Shown here in pieces: positions 8,664 to 18,218 of a stretch of DNA of 64,000 bases. Position 1 is the stretch's first letter; each line of letters begins with the position of its first letter. The notes under the pieces were generated by a model that was not told the DNA's origin, searched no databases, and was given only the letters and a program-made list of their open reading frames with translations. Origin of the DNA: Propionibacteriaceae bacterium (GTDB taxonomy: Bacteria; Actinomycetota; Actinomycetes; Propionibacteriales; Propionibacteriaceae); assembly GCA_009782785.1 (NCBI GenBank), contig WRIJ01000004.1, positions 79,065 through 143,064 of the forward strand, in the 5' to 3' direction. The position numbers and the translations under genes were made by a program.

Positions 8664-9986
8664 ATGGGAAAAAGAGTAGCAAAATTTGGGGGTACGAGTC
8701 TTGCGAGTGCAGAGCAGATCCGCAAATGTGTGGACATCATCGCAGCACATCCAGACCGACGTTTTGTCGTGGTGTCCGCACCTGGAAAACGCCACGATAG
8801 TGATGCGAAGGTCACGGACCTGCTCTATCAGTTGTACGAACAACGCGGGGGAGACTATTCATCAATCTTGGCGGCCATTCGTACCCGCTTCACCCAGATT
8901 GCAGACGAACTCGATGTTAGCGACAAGGTTGACTTCGACTCGGAGTTCACTGAGATTGAATCAAACCTCACAGGTGACGCAGGTATCGATTATTTCGCTT
9001 CGCGAGGGGAGGCTCTCAACGCACTCGTGATTGCTGCTCACTTGGGCTGGACTTATGTCGATGCTGCAGATGTTATTCGCTTCGATGAAACCGGGGTATT
9101 CCTCGACGAGGAAACGCAGGCCCTTCTCAGCAACACTCTTGCCCAGTACGAACGCGCAGTGATTCCTGGATTCTATGGGGCTACTGCTTCCGGTGTGGTG
9201 AAAACTTTTTCACGCGGTGGCTCAGATGTGACCGGCGCCCTGGTGGCGCGCGCAACCCAGTCCAGTGTCTATGAGAATTGGACTGATGTTTCTGGGATTC
9301 TCATGGCTGATCCTCGGATCGTTGAAACACCCGAACCGATTGCTCGGATTTCGTATGGCGCACTTCGCCAATTGACCTATCTGGGTGCCTCGGTTCTTCA
9401 TGAGAACGCCATCTACCCCGTACGCCAGGTTGGCATCCCCACCCATATTCGCAACACCAATCGACCCGATGACCCTGGGACATGGATCCAAAGTGAACCT
9501 TTCGCTGGCGGATCATTGGAGGAGGCCTCCCCCCCGCCGCCGCACAAGATCGTTGGACTTGCTGGGCGTGCCAACTGTCAAGGTCTCACAGTACGCAAGG
9601 TTCAATGGAGTGGCTCTCTTGGGGTTGGTGCACAATTGCTGCAGCTGTTCGATGAGGCTCGTATCCCGGTTGACCTGATTGTGACAGGTGTCGATTCTTG
9701 GACCTTCATCTTCCGTGGTGATGCTTCTGCGTTGAAAACTGTTATGGAGAAGATCCAGCTTCTTGGGCCTGATTCTATTGACATTCATCCGAGTCTGGCC
9801 CTCATTGGTATCGTGGCAACAGGGTCTGTGCCTCGGGCAAAAATCGCCACAGAGATCTTCCAAGCATTGTCTCAAGCTGGGATCGGGGTCCAGGTTGACT
9901 CGGCAGCTGAATCGATGCAAGTCGTGGGCGTAGACGCCGTACGCTATCAAGATGCAGTACGCGCGATTTATTCTGCACTGGTGTAA
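8664..9986 (+). CDS. lysC: aspartokinase
   Basis: Aspartate kinase phosphorylates aspartate at the head of the lysine, threonine and methionine pathway. The protein begins with the kinase motif KFGGTS, has VDIIAAHPDRRFVVVSAPGK, ASRGEALNA, and the active-site FSRGGSDVTGALVA. The last 140 residues hold a tandem ACT region (GLAGRANCQGLTVRK, ALIGIVATGSVPRAKIATE). At 440 aa it is the single-chain type, with no internal alternative beta-subunit start noticed, and no asd gene follows. ATG at 8664 has AGAGGAG 8 bases upstream. It complements dapA and hom at the left of the window. Confidence 0.92.
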   Translation: MGKRVAKFGGTSLASAEQIRKCVDIIAAHPDRRFVVVSAPGKRHDSDAKVTDLLYQLYEQRGGDYSSILAAIRTRFTQIADELDVSDKVDFDSEFTEIESNLTGDAGIDYFASRGEALNALVIAAHLGWTYVDAADVIRFDETGVFLDEETQALLSNTLAQYERAVIPGFYGATASGVVKTFSRGGSDVTGALVARATQSSVYENWTDVSGILMADPRIVETPEPIARISYGALRQLTYLGASVLHENAIYPVRQVGIPTHIRNTNRPDDPGTWIQSEPFAGGSLEEASPPPPHKIVGLAGRANCQGLTVRKVQWSGSLGVGAQLLQLFDEARIPVDLIVTGVDSWTFIFRGDASALKTVMEKIQLLGPDSIDIHPSLALIGIVATGSVPRAKIATEIFQALSQAGIGVQVDSAAESMQVVGVDAVRYQDAVRAIYSALV

Positions 9987-10100
9987 CCCGCACGAGAAAT
10001 CCTGGGGATAACCCTCGTACTTTCTTTCTTTTCTGTGGATAACCAACATTTTGGTGACAACTGCGCGCACAGTAGAAGAGGAAGGAAGGAGTTTGTATCC

Positions 10101-12956
10101 ATGCGACCTCACCAACATACATCCATGCCATCGCCGAGTTTCCTGCGGGCATGCGCAGCAGCACTCGCCCTGGGAGCGCTGGTGTGCGTATTCCCCTGGA
10201 TACTTCTCACCTGGGGTGAATGGTCCTCCATAGCTCAATGCATTCGCCACCCTTCGTGGCTGCTGTCACACGATGACGGACATCTTGTTCTCGGGATTCT
10301 CACCCTGGTTGGTGCAGTGACGTGGGTCATCTTGACATGCGGAGTGGGAATAGAAGTGGTGCAAGCCATTCGCAACCGGCGAGGCAGCCAACCCCACCCA
10401 AGCGAAGCACCCAAGGTTCTTCGATTCTCACGACATCTGGTGAAACCACTCGTTTCTGCGATCTTTGCTGCAGGCATCCTCGGTGGTGCGCTGCCATCTT
10501 CAGCTGAGGATTCACATCCTTCACCCACGATAGAAAGTCATGCTTGGGGTGATGGCGTGGGGGTGAAACTCCATCCTGGGGAAGAGCTCTACCAGGTGGA
10601 ACCAGGTGATTCACTCTGGTCTATTGCTGAGCGTGTCTATGGGAACGGCCAAGAATGGATGAGAATCGCCGCTGCGAATGAAGACCTCCTCTCTGGTGGT
10701 GCTGACCTGATTCGTGTGGGGTGGACATTCATCATTCCTTCCCTCAACCCACCCTCCACACAAGTCGACGAGAACCGGGAAACAATCATCGTCCACCATG
10801 GTGACTCGCTGTGGTCCCTCGCCCAGCAGCATCTAGGAGACGGTGAGCGATGGAAAGACCTTGCCGAGGCGAACCCCACCCAGGTTTCAAACCCGCGGGT
10901 CATTGAACCTGGATGGGAGCTTGTCTTACCTAGGACTGAGCAAGACATCGATCGTACTGCGAACGAAGATTCACTCCCGCCAGAGGTGTCAGACAGTGAC
11001 CTGCTCGATTCTCCCAGCACCCATGGAGGCACGGAACAACCGCCGTTGATAGGAGATGTTGTGTCGGAGGAGGTGAGCGAAGATGCCCATGATGACTTGA
11101 GCTTCGATGACGAAACATCGATCGTCTCTTCATCAACTATTGGAATCAGTACGGCTCTGGCTGGTGGTGTGGCTTTGATGATCACCCGGCGGCGTCTCGG
11201 CCAACTTCGTTCACGGCCAGTCGGACGACGCATTAGCTTCCCCGATTCAGAACTTCAGGAATACTCGGCAGCCCTCGACATGGTCGGTAGTCAGGCATCG
11301 TCGAATCGTGCACTGTCCTGTTTGGACCAGGTGTTCAACGGGTATGCGCAAGAAAACCTCGCCCCAACCCTGAGCGATGACAATATGGTGACAACAGACT
11401 ATCAAGGCGGACTTGATAGTCTTGTGCTATATGGGGATAGCGTGGCAGTATCTCTTGGGGAGGATGAGCAAGGACTCCCAGTAGTCGCTGAGGTGAGCGG
11501 GAAAGCCCCCTTCCTTGTATCGGGAGATCGACGAAGGGACCTGACGCACGTCTTGTGCGGGATCGCCATGAACATTGCAGTCGAGGAACGTCTTGGTGTT
11601 CTCGATCTTCATGTTGTGAGTGATGATGATCTTTTCTCCACATTCGAAGGTGTCACATGCCACAGTAGCTTCACTCAAGGTTTAACACGCCTGCAGAACG
11701 ACATCGACACTCGGGTTTCCTTCCTCGGGGATGGAGACTGGGGGCTCCTCAACCAAGACCAGGCTTACCAAGAGGCATGGAGACCCATCATCTATGTCTT
11801 CACTGAACCCCTCGTACACTCGGAATACAGTGCTCTGCGTGTTTGTCTCGACTCTGTCAATGTCGGTGTTGCTGTCTTGACCGCCATGGAGACCAAGGAC
11901 ATTCATTGCACGGGACTCGCTGCACAAATGAGCCTGGAATCACATGAGCATGCGACCATCACCGCCACGAACACCTACGTACACCCCCACCAACTAGAAC
12001 CAAGTGCTCCGCTCAAGCAACTCCTGGAGGTTTCTGCTAGCACCGAAACGACGAAAGCCTGGTGGTCAACGTCCGACCTCCACGAAGGACTCATCAGCAA
12101 TGCAGCACCCCAGGAAAAACCGGCAGCGAACCCTGCTCTGATCAGTGAAAGGCGCCACGACACTATGGACAGTTCAACGATGAACCATGAGGCAGGCATC
12201 CAACTCAAGTCAGCTTTCAGTCATCCGACCCTGAAATTGCTCGGACCAATTCAGCTTGAGGGCGCACGGGGAACTCCACCTTTGCGAGCTGAAAGATCCT
12301 GCCTGGAGTACTGCGGGTGGCTCCTGGCACATCCTGGAACAACAGCACTGGCGATGTCGCAAGGGCTCATGGTTTCTGAGGGAACAAGACGCTCGAATAT
12401 GAGTCGTCTGCGAAGCTGGCTTGGGCACGACACTGTGGGTAAACCGTACCTGCCTGAAGCTTACTCCGGGCGAATTTGGTTAGATGCAGCCGTCACCTCA
12501 GATTGGGATCGGATGCTGTTGCTGATTGGTCACGGGATTGAAGAGACAACAACACCGGAACTCATGGATGCTCTGGCACTGGTTCGTGGAACTCCCCTAG
12601 CTGATTCCACCCCCGGCCAGTGGCATTGGGCTGAAGAAATGCGTACTGACATGGTCTCACTCATACGAGATATCGGAGTGGTGGCCACGAATCGATGTCT
12701 CGAAACTGGGGATATCGATAAGGCTCGCTGGGCTGCAAGTCGGGCACTGATGGCAGCGCCCGACGATGAAAAGCTGTTATGCGTACGGGTGCTCACTGAA
12801 CACACGGCAGGAAACCGCTTGGAAGTGGAAAGACTCGCTGCATGGATTTTGCGTAATGCTAAAAACCTGTGTGTCGACGTCTTTCCTGAAACCACCACGA
12901 TTTTGCAGCATGTTCTTGGCTCGAAACTCCAACAAGACGCGCTGATTGCTCCCTAG
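10101..12956 (+). CDS. LysM and BTAD-domain membrane protein
   Basis: This 951-aa protein has three hydrophobic segments near the N terminus (from FLRACAAALALGALV, about residues 14-135) and two LysM domains for glycan binding (LYQVEPGDSLWSIAERVYG and IIVHHGDSLWSLAQQHLG, about 165-285). An acidic linker and another membrane segment follow (ISTALAGGVALMITRRR, about 345), then a long cytoplasmic part ending in a bacterial transcriptional activator (BTAD/TPR) region over the last 230 residues. Proteins with this LysM-TM-BTAD plan are known in actinomycetes, often near pilus loci, but their role is not established. ATG at 10101 has AAGGAAGGAG upstream. It stands alone between lysC and a GNAT gene. 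Confidence 0.78.
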   Translation: MRPHQHTSMPSPSFLRACAAALALGALVCVFPWILLTWGEWSSIAQCIRHPSWLLSHDDGHLVLGILTLVGAVTWVILTCGVGIEVVQAIRNRRGSQPHPSEAPKVLRFSRHLVKPLVSAIFAAGILGGALPSSAEDSHPSPTIESHAWGDGVGVKLHPGEELYQVEPGDSLWSIAERVYGNGQEWMRIAAANEDLLSGGADLIRVGWTFIIPSLNPPSTQVDENRETIIVHHGDSLWSLAQQHLGDGERWKDLAEANPTQVSNPRVIEPGWELVLPRTEQDIDRTANEDSLPPEVSDSDLLDSPSTHGGTEQPPLIGDVVSEEVSEDAHDDLSFDDETSIVSSSTIGISTALAGGVALMITRRRLGQLRSRPVGRRISFPDSELQEYSAALDMVGSQASSNRALSCLDQVFNGYAQENLAPTLSDDNMVTTDYQGGLDSLVLYGDSVAVSLGEDEQGLPVVAEVSGKAPFLVSGDRRRDLTHVLCGIAMNIAVEERLGVLDLHVVSDDDLFSTFEGVTCHSSFTQGLTRLQNDIDTRVSFLGDGDWGLLNQDQAYQEAWRPIIYVFTEPLVHSEYSALRVCLDSVNVGVAVLTAMETKDIHCTGLAAQMSLESHEHATITATNTYVHPHQLEPSAPLKQLLEVSASTETTKAWWSTSDLHEGLISNAAPQEKPAANPALISERRHDTMDSSTMNHEAGIQLKSAFSHPTLKLLGPIQLEGARGTPPLRAERSCLEYCGWLLAHPGTTALAMSQGLMVSEGTRRSNMSRLRSWLGHDTVGKPYLPEAYSGRIWLDAAVTSDWDRMLLLIGHGIEETTTPELMDALALVRGTPLADSTPGQWHWAEEMRTDMVSLIRDIGVVATNRCLETGDIDKARWAASRALMAAPDDEKLLCVRVLTEHTAGNRLEVERLAAWILRNAKNLCVDVFPETTTILQHVLGSKLQQDALIAP

Positions 12957-13014
12957 TCACCGCAGGATGTAGGCCAACGCCGTACACTGATCACCAAGAG
13001 TGAAAGGTGTGACC

Positions 13015-13473
13015 ATGGAGATTCGATACGCCACCGAGAGTGACATTGAGTATCTCGTACGCGCACGCCTCACGTTCAATGACGAGTTGCGCCCCGACGA
13101 CCATGTTCACAACGAGGAACTTGCCACACAATTTCGAAACTATCTCCCCAATGCTCTCACCAGTGGTGCCTTTGTTGGGGTGCTCGGATTCGTTGATGGC
13201 GTTCTCGTCAGTACGGTTTTCATGGTCATCCGCGATATGCCGGCAAACATTGCAATGCCTCGTGGACGCAATGCCACATTGCTGAATGTTTACACTCTGC
13301 CCGAGTATCGCCGTCACGGGTATGGCGCCCAAGTCCTCGATGCAGCACTGTCGCGAGCTCGCGACATGGACCTCGATGTTGTCGATCTTGAATCCACTGA
13401 CATGGGCCGCCCACTTTATGAGAGTGCAGGTTTCGTGGTACGCCCTCTTACCCCCATGAGATTGACATTGTAA
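13015..13473 (+). CDS. GNAT-family N-acetyltransferase
   Basis: The 152-aa protein shows the GNAT fold: an N-terminal strand MEIRYATESDIEYLVRARL, the acetyl-CoA loop following LLNVYTLPEYRRHGYGAQVLDAAL (R/Q-x-x-G-x-G/A type), and a C-terminal YESAGFVVRPLTPMRLTL. The substrate cannot be read from sequence. ATG at 13015 is chosen because GAAAGGTG lies 6 bases upstream; an in-frame ATG at 13000 has no ribosome site. Confidence 0.85.
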   Translation: MEIRYATESDIEYLVRARLTFNDELRPDDHVHNEELATQFRNYLPNALTSGAFVGVLGFVDGVLVSTVFMVIRDMPANIAMPRGRNATLLNVYTLPEYRRHGYGAQVLDAALSRARDMDLDVVDLESTDMGRPLYESAGFVVRPLTPMRLTL

Positions 13474-13677
13474 GTCGAATTTCCCGACTATTGATACTCA
13501 GCGTGCAATTACGCTATAGTCGTACTATCATCGGAACCTACAGAAGCCCGATCGGAAGTTTCAAGAAAATATGACTCTAGTATCCTGTTTTCACGGATAT
13601 GTCGTGTAAAGTAGGGGAGGGGAAAGAAACCCGGGGGGGACTTCGGTAACGACCAACAAGAATGAGAGACAATCACA

Positions 13678-13896
13678 ATGACACCATCAGCACCAACTCG
13701 CAAAGCAATGCTTCTCCGCCTGGACCCTGCGGTCCACCAGGCACTCGCAGAGTGGGCAGTCGAGGATTCCCGCAGCTTGAACTCGCACATCGAGCTTCTC
13801 CTGCGTGACGACCTTTCGCAGGCAAATCGCCTCCCAGCTAATGTGCAGCCACTGCGCAGGCCTGGTCGCCCGCCACTGTCCACTTACAACAAGTGA
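13678..13896 (+). CDS. small Arc/ribbon-helix-helix-like DNA-binding protein
   Basis: A 72-aa protein with RKAMLLRLDPAVHQALAEWA followed by SLNSHIELLLRDDL, the strand-helix-helix pattern of Arc/HicB-type ribbon-helix-helix proteins, and a basic proline-rich tail (RRPGRPPLSTYNK). The family is usually an antitoxin or small repressor, but no toxin gene adjoins it, so it may be an orphan regulator. Its last 13 bases overlap the convergent tilS end. The 200-base upstream gap has a G-rich stretch (13613-13640) and no clear operator. Confidence 0.65.
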   Translation: MTPSAPTRKAMLLRLDPAVHQALAEWAVEDSRSLNSHIELLLRDDLSQANRLPANVQPLRRPGRPPLSTYNK

Positions 13897-14876
13897 TCCC
13901 TATCCGATGAGTTCAACACGAGCTCATCGGATTGTCGAACGACGCTTCCAGAGGGCACACAGATAGATTTCTGACCGCGCCACTGGGTGATCAGGGAATC
14001 CACGGCAAGCACGTGTTCCTTGGTCACAGCGTCGTCTCCGACGTACCGCAACCACTGCAGCAATATGCGATGGCGTAGTGCTGGGTGAAGTTCTTCCAGA
14101 ACCCGAATAGATAAAGTGGTGGCACTGGGATCGAGTCCAACTTTGTGAGACTCTCCCTCAATGAAATCCGCATCCTGCCGACATAAATCAGCGCTGCGGG
14201 CAAGGGATTGAGTTATTCCAGGGCCTAATGCCTCCTCCAAGATGGGCATAACCTTGCGTACCCGACAACGAGCAAAAGTTTCACTATCATTCATAGGATC
14301 CTCCCACCACGACAACCCCCAATCACAACAGGCCTGCTCAGTGTCCGAGCGCCTGAGGTGGAGAAACGGGCGAAGTAGCCGTCCACGTTGGGGAGGCATC
14401 CCTGCCAGGGAGCGAGTACCTGAACCTCGGGCCAAACCAAGCAACACTGTCTCAGCTTGGTCATCCATCGTATGACCGAGCAGAATCAGGGCGTCCTCAC
14501 CTTGCTCGAGGGCAGAGTACCTAGCATGTCGAGCAGCGGCTTCCACACCCTGCCCCGACACTTCGACGCTCACTGGAACAATGTCGGCGCGCACCGCCAA
14601 ATCTTCGCTAGCTTGGGCTGCCATGGTGGCAGCATGTCGAGAACCTTCTTGAAGACTATGGTCAATGATTCGTGCAGTGAACTCCACCTGTGCCAGTGGG
14701 CCATGGCGATGGTCGCGAGCCCAGGCAGCAGCTGCAGTGAGGGCCAAAGAGTCTGCACCACCAGACAGGCCAATCCGACACCTGTGGAGACCCAGGTGAG
14801 CAAGAGCCACAGGGATGGAGGCTTCCAATGCTTGAACGAGTGCCAAACAGGTGGGGCTGAGAGCTCGACGGGCCAT
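13884..14876 (-). CDS. tilS: tRNA(Ile)-lysidine synthetase
   Basis: TilS modifies C34 of the AUA-reading tRNA-Ile using lysine and ATP. The N-terminal PP-loop is present as GLSGGADSLALTAAAA (about residues 38-53). The body includes HTMDDQAETVLLGLARGSG and RLLRPFLHLRRSDTEQAC, both standard in TilS. At 330 aa it has the short actinobacterial form. It sits 33 bases downstream of the dacB homologue, a common actinomycete order, but hpt and ftsH do not follow. It has its own leaderless-type promoter. Confidence 0.9.
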   Translation of the reverse strand: MARRALSPTCLALVQALEASIPVALAHLGLHRCRIGLSGGADSLALTAAAAWARDHRHGPLAQVEFTARIIDHSLQEGSRHAATMAAQASEDLAVRADIVPVSVEVSGQGVEAAARHARYSALEQGEDALILLGHTMDDQAETVLLGLARGSGTRSLAGMPPQRGRLLRPFLHLRRSDTEQACCDWGLSWWEDPMNDSETFARCRVRKVMPILEEALGPGITQSLARSADLCRQDADFIEGESHKVGLDPSATTLSIRVLEELHPALRHRILLQWLRYVGDDAVTKEHVLAVDSLITQWRGQKSICVPSGSVVRQSDELVLNSSDRDHLL

Positions 14877-14882
14877 AGAAAT

Positions 14883-14888
14883 ATCCTA
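14883..14888 (-). promoter_or_regulatory. -10 box of leaderless promoter for tilS
   Basis: Minus-strand TAGGAT, spacer ATTTCT, then ATG at 14876. No ribosome-binding sequence is present. Confidence 0.6.
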
Positions 14889-14909
14889 GGGGTTGGCTCT
14901 AGAGCGTAC

Positions 14910-16244
14910 CTAAGAAGAGGCAAGGATTGCCGCTGCTTGATCGAGCCATTTGATGGTGTTGTAGTCATTGGTGACGTCGTTGACAATGAAGGAAAAGATC
15001 AAGACATGTCCTGACTTGGTGTGAGCTATCCCTGTCAATGATCGTACGTCATCGAGCATTCCAGTTTTCGCGTGGACCACACCGCGTGCATCGGATGCAT
15101 TCCCATCACCAAAACGATTCGATAACGTACCTTCAACTCCTGCCACAGGCATCCCTCTGATGACATCAACAAGGCGCGGATCTTGCATGGCAGTACGAAC
15201 CGTCTTGGCCAAGATTTCTGGGGGAATGAGGTTGCCTGTCGATAATCCTGATCCATCAACAACGGCCATACCCTCACCCCACAAGTCAACAGATTTCAGG
15301 TAGGTTTCCATCGCTTTCTGGGCATTGGCATAAGTGCCCTGCTTCCCTGACGCAACCGCAACATGATAGAACATCACTTCGGCGGCCCAATTGTGTGAGA
15401 CCTGCATGGTCCGTTGAACAATGAGCCCCAGGGGAAGAGATTCAACCTCACCAAGAACCTCCATGTCATCTTTCGCTGTCTCTGGTTTTGTGGACGTGAC
15501 GGTGATACCACGCTCAGTGAGCAGTTTTGAAAACTTCGTTGCAGATGTCTTGGCGACGTCCGACAAAGAACCCATGGGCGGATCAATAGACAGGGCAGAA
15601 ATTCCTGCGATATCCCCACCGCTTGCGCTCCCATTCCACCCAGGATTCCATTCGTTATCGGCAAAAAGTGTGGTGTCATAACCGAGAGTAATCGAGGTTC
15701 TCTTATCTTTCTTCAAGGCTTCGGCCACTTGGTCAGCGAGATCCGTGGCGGAAGCTTGCCAGGGGTGAAACTTCTTTCCCGCTGTGAGGAAGGGGTCCCC
15801 GCCCCCCACAATAATGATTCCTTTTGGAGAGGAGACGACCCTCGTTGTGAATCGGTGATCAGGGCCATAGGCTGCCAATGCTCCAAGTGAAGTAATCGTC
15901 TTCATGGAGGAGGCTGGTATCTTCGCTTGGTCCGGTTGGCGGCCAGCAACCTGGTTTCCAGCAAGATCATAAACGGCATAGCCAATATTGCCCGTACCTT
16001 GGAGGTTGTCTAAGCGCCCAGGAAGGCTGCCCGGAGTGAACGTATCATGAGGGTCGAGTGAATCTATTCCTCCTGCAGGTGGAACAGGATCGGGGAGAAC
16101 CTGAACGTACGGCTGGATATCCCAATCGGAGTGAGTACGAGAAGAGAACAGTCCAAATCCTGATGCAGTGAGCACCCCAGAGGTTGCGAGGATGACGAAA
16201 CCGAATAGGGCAACTGTTACTCTGTTGGCAATCTTTGATCGCAT
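14910..16244 (-). CDS. dacB: D-alanyl-D-alanine carboxypeptidase/endopeptidase, S13 (PBP4) family
   Basis: The enzyme trims or opens peptidoglycan peptides outside the membrane. The 444-aa protein has an N-terminal membrane anchor or signal (VTVALFGFVILATSGVL) and all three active-site motifs: SxxK as PASSMK, SxN as VSHNW, and KTG as HAKTGML. ATG at 16244 is chosen because GAAGAGG lies 5 bases upstream. The frame stays open to 16331, which would overlap rnhA. The rnhA stop is 16 bases away, suggesting an rnhA-dacB transcript. Confidence 0.9.
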   Translation of the reverse strand: MRSKIANRVTVALFGFVILATSGVLTASGFGLFSSRTHSDWDIQPYVQVLPDPVPPAGGIDSLDPHDTFTPGSLPGRLDNLQGTGNIGYAVYDLAGNQVAGRQPDQAKIPASSMKTITSLGALAAYGPDHRFTTRVVSSPKGIIIVGGGDPFLTAGKKFHPWQASATDLADQVAEALKKDKRTSITLGYDTTLFADNEWNPGWNGSASGGDIAGISALSIDPPMGSLSDVAKTSATKFSKLLTERGITVTSTKPETAKDDMEVLGEVESLPLGLIVQRTMQVSHNWAAEVMFYHVAVASGKQGTYANAQKAMETYLKSVDLWGEGMAVVDGSGLSTGNLIPPEILAKTVRTAMQDPRLVDVIRGMPVAGVEGTLSNRFGDGNASDARGVVHAKTGMLDDVRSLTGIAHTKSGHVLIFSFIVNDVTNDYNTIKWLDQAAAILASS

Positions 16245-16260
16245 CTGGACCTCTTCAAAC

Positions 16261-17244
16261 TCAGGTGATGGGAATGACGGTGTGGAATCGCGCTTCCCAT
16301 GAACCACCAGTATGCTGCCACACCACAGCACAGAGGAAATCTTGAGAGTTCTGTTTCATGCGATACCTCAACAGAACCACATCTTCTGCGAGTCTATCCG
16401 ACCCATAGACATCAAGATGCACCGTACCTAATAATGTCGCAGGGCGGGCCAATATTGACCCTTTTGTACGGATGATTCCTTCAGGCAGGTGGGCCACATA
16501 CTCTGGATGAAGTAATTCCCCTAGACGATCACGATCAAGGAGGGCTTCATCACTGATCAGTTCGCGAGTCAGCTCAATCAAGTCAACGCTCAGTCCAGGA
16601 TCCACCGAAGCACTCTTGTGGGGTTCCCCGTGAGGTGGTGGAGCAAAAGCAAGCAAACTATCGGGAGGATATTGCTCTACAGGTGCATCATCGCCGACTT
16701 GGGTGATGGGTTGAACAGGTTCTCCACTGGTGGCAGTTTCTTCCTCACTGTCTTGTGGGGCTTGCTGTACGGTTCTCCCAGAGCTGGGGCGAAATCCTGG
16801 ACCGCGAGCAACAGGTGTACCATCTTGATAAGCGGTTGCAGCAGCTCGAGCAAGATCGTCCGCTTTCTCGTTGAGAGGATTGCCCGTGTGCCCTCGTACC
16901 CATTCAAAGGAGTAATTCCGGCCAGCGAGGGCGACATCGAGAGCTTTCATTTCTTCAGGATTTTTGATGGGCTTGTTATCAGCAGTACGCCATCCGCGCT
17001 TCTTCCATGACGTCATCCACTTCGTGCAAGAATCGATGACGTAACGGGAATCACACAGGATCTGCAAAGGTTCCTCACAGTCTTGGGTAGCTTCCAAAAT
17101 GGCTAGAAGAGCATAGAGCTCACCTTTGTTGTTTGTCCCACGGGACCATCCCCCAGCAGCCCAACACGAGTCGTCGATATACCAGGCCCAACCAGTTGGG
17201 CCCGGGTTTCCTAACGATGATCCATCGATAGCCACACGAATCAT
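16261..17244 (-). CDS. rnhA: ribonuclease HI with a C-terminal NTF2-like (DUF4440-type) domain
   Basis: The first 150 residues are RNase HI, which cleaves the RNA strand of RNA:DNA hybrids. The four acidic residues are visible in AIDGSSLGNPG, NNKGELYALL, ILCDSRYVIDS and NEKADDLARAA, and GHTGNPLNE is intact. A Pro/Glu-rich linker of about 65 residues follows. The last 110 residues (from LIELTRELISDEALLDRDRL to RFHTVIPIT) have the helix-then-sheet pattern of SnoaL/DUF4440 proteins. The fusion makes 327 aa, about twice normal RNase HI. The role of the added domain is unknown. It leads the rnhA-dacB pair and has a leaderless-type promoter. Confidence 0.85.
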   Translation of the reverse strand: MIRVAIDGSSLGNPGPTGWAWYIDDSCWAAGGWSRGTNNKGELYALLAILEATQDCEEPLQILCDSRYVIDSCTKWMTSWKKRGWRTADNKPIKNPEEMKALDVALAGRNYSFEWVRGHTGNPLNEKADDLARAAATAYQDGTPVARGPGFRPSSGRTVQQAPQDSEEETATSGEPVQPITQVGDDAPVEQYPPDSLLAFAPPPHGEPHKSASVDPGLSVDLIELTRELISDEALLDRDRLGELLHPEYVAHLPEGIIRTKGSILARPATLLGTVHLDVYGSDRLAEDVVLLRYRMKQNSQDFLCAVVWQHTGGSWEARFHTVIPIT

Positions 17245-17250
17245 CCCACC

Positions 17251-17256
17251 ATTCTA
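17251..17256 (-). promoter_or_regulatory. -10 box of leaderless promoter for rnhA
   Basis: Minus-strand TAGAAT, spacer GGTGGG, then ATG at 17244. Confidence 0.6.
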
Positions 17257-17293
17257 GTGCGGGAGTACACTGATCCACAGAAGGGAGACGGAC

Positions 17294-18112
17294 ATGTCTG
17301 AATTGTTGAGTGTGATGAATGATGGGTACGAGATCCCGTCGATCGGGTACGGAACATGGAAGGTAGCAGACTCAGATGCTGAGTCGCTCGTACTCGAAGC
17401 CCTCACTGCTGGTTATCGACATATCGATACGGCGACGATCTATGAGAACGAAGAAGGAGTTGGCCGAGGGATCAAGAACAGTGGGCTCGATCGTGAAGAG
17501 ATCTTTGTGACCACCAAGTTGTGGACTGACGATATGGGCGATCCCGAATCTGCGCTGAGTACATCACTGAAGAAACTCGGCCTTGACTATGTCGATCTCT
17601 ATCTGATTCACTGGCCAGCCCCCAAGCTTGGGCTCTACCAGCAGGCCTGGGATGGGCTCATCTCTTTACGCGAAAAAGGGATGGCAAAGTCTATTGGTGT
17701 CTCCAATTTCAACCCCGCTCACCTGCAGGAAATTACCGCATCGGGAGTCGTACCTGCAGTCAACCAGGTTGAACTCCATCCGGGTTTTCCGAATACGGCC
17801 ACGGCTCAAGCGAACACTGACCAGGGAACACTCACCGAGAGTTATGCTCCCCTTGGGCGCGGACATTATCTGAGTGATTCTGCACTGACCGAGATTGCCG
17901 TACGTCTCGAAGCTACACCAGCCCAGGTCCTTCTCGCTTGGCACCTCGCGAACGGGTACATCCCTCTGCCGAAGTCATCAACCCCTACGCGCATCAAAGA
18001 AAACCTCAAGGCTGAAAACCTCGAATTGTCGTGTGGCGACCTGGTTGCTCTTGACGGCCTTGCTACAGGTACGAAGATCTGCGCCGAACCTGAAGACTTC
18101 AACGGTTTCTAG
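17294..18112 (+). CDS. aldo/keto reductase
   Basis: A 272-aa AKR of the 2,5-diketo-D-gluconate reductase type, a cytosolic NADPH-dependent carbonyl reductase. The catalytic tetrad is visible: Asp and Tyr in YRHIDTATIYENEEGVG, Lys in VTTKLW, and His in YLIHWP. The signature IGVSNFNPAHLQ and the coenzyme-binding IPLPKSSTPTRIKEN near the C terminus are also present. The start has GAAGGGAG about 9 bases upstream, plus TACACT as a likely -10. It runs into the repeat island after its stop. Confidence 0.9.
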   Translation: MSELLSVMNDGYEIPSIGYGTWKVADSDAESLVLEALTAGYRHIDTATIYENEEGVGRGIKNSGLDREEIFVTTKLWTDDMGDPESALSTSLKKLGLDYVDLYLIHWPAPKLGLYQQAWDGLISLREKGMAKSIGVSNFNPAHLQEITASGVVPAVNQVELHPGFPNTATAQANTDQGTLTESYAPLGRGHYLSDSALTEIAVRLEATPAQVLLAWHLANGYIPLPKSSTPTRIKENLKAENLELSCGDLVALDGLATGTKICAEPEDFNGF

Positions 18113-18161
18113 CCCCGACACTTGCCACCAGGCAGTAGCAGCCGATAGACGAACCGAAACG

Positions 18162-18217
18162 GTCATTCCGCGGAGGGCCCTTATCTTGTCATTCCGCGGA
18201 GCGAAGCGACTCGCCCC
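18162..18217 (+). repeat. truncated hairpin repeats ahead of a full unit
   Basis: Two 5' half copies in tandem, GTCATTCCGCGGAG at 18162 and 18188, exactly 26 bases apart. The first is followed by GGGCCCTTATCTT, the same tail seen in the 26-base units at 18863-18914. Confidence 0.8.
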
Positions 18218-18218
18218 C

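Noticed and set aside
10034..10042. TTATCCACA (perfect DnaA-box sequence) on the minus strand here, and on the plus strand at 37682-37690 and 40345-40353, as possible origin signals
   Set aside because: The copies are kilobases apart, with no cluster, no AT-rich unwinding region and no dnaA or dnaN gene. Single boxes occur by chance or for other reasons.
9513..10250. 245-codon minus-strand frame across the lysC end and the LysM gene start
   Set aside because: Overlaps two recognised genes on the other strand and shows no family motif.
13489..13640. Possible tRNA or small RNA in the gap before the Arc-like gene
   Set aside because: No tRNA arms or GGTTCGAATCC-type loop, and the weak hairpin near 13490 has no T-run. 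I found no tRNA or rRNA gene anywhere in the window.
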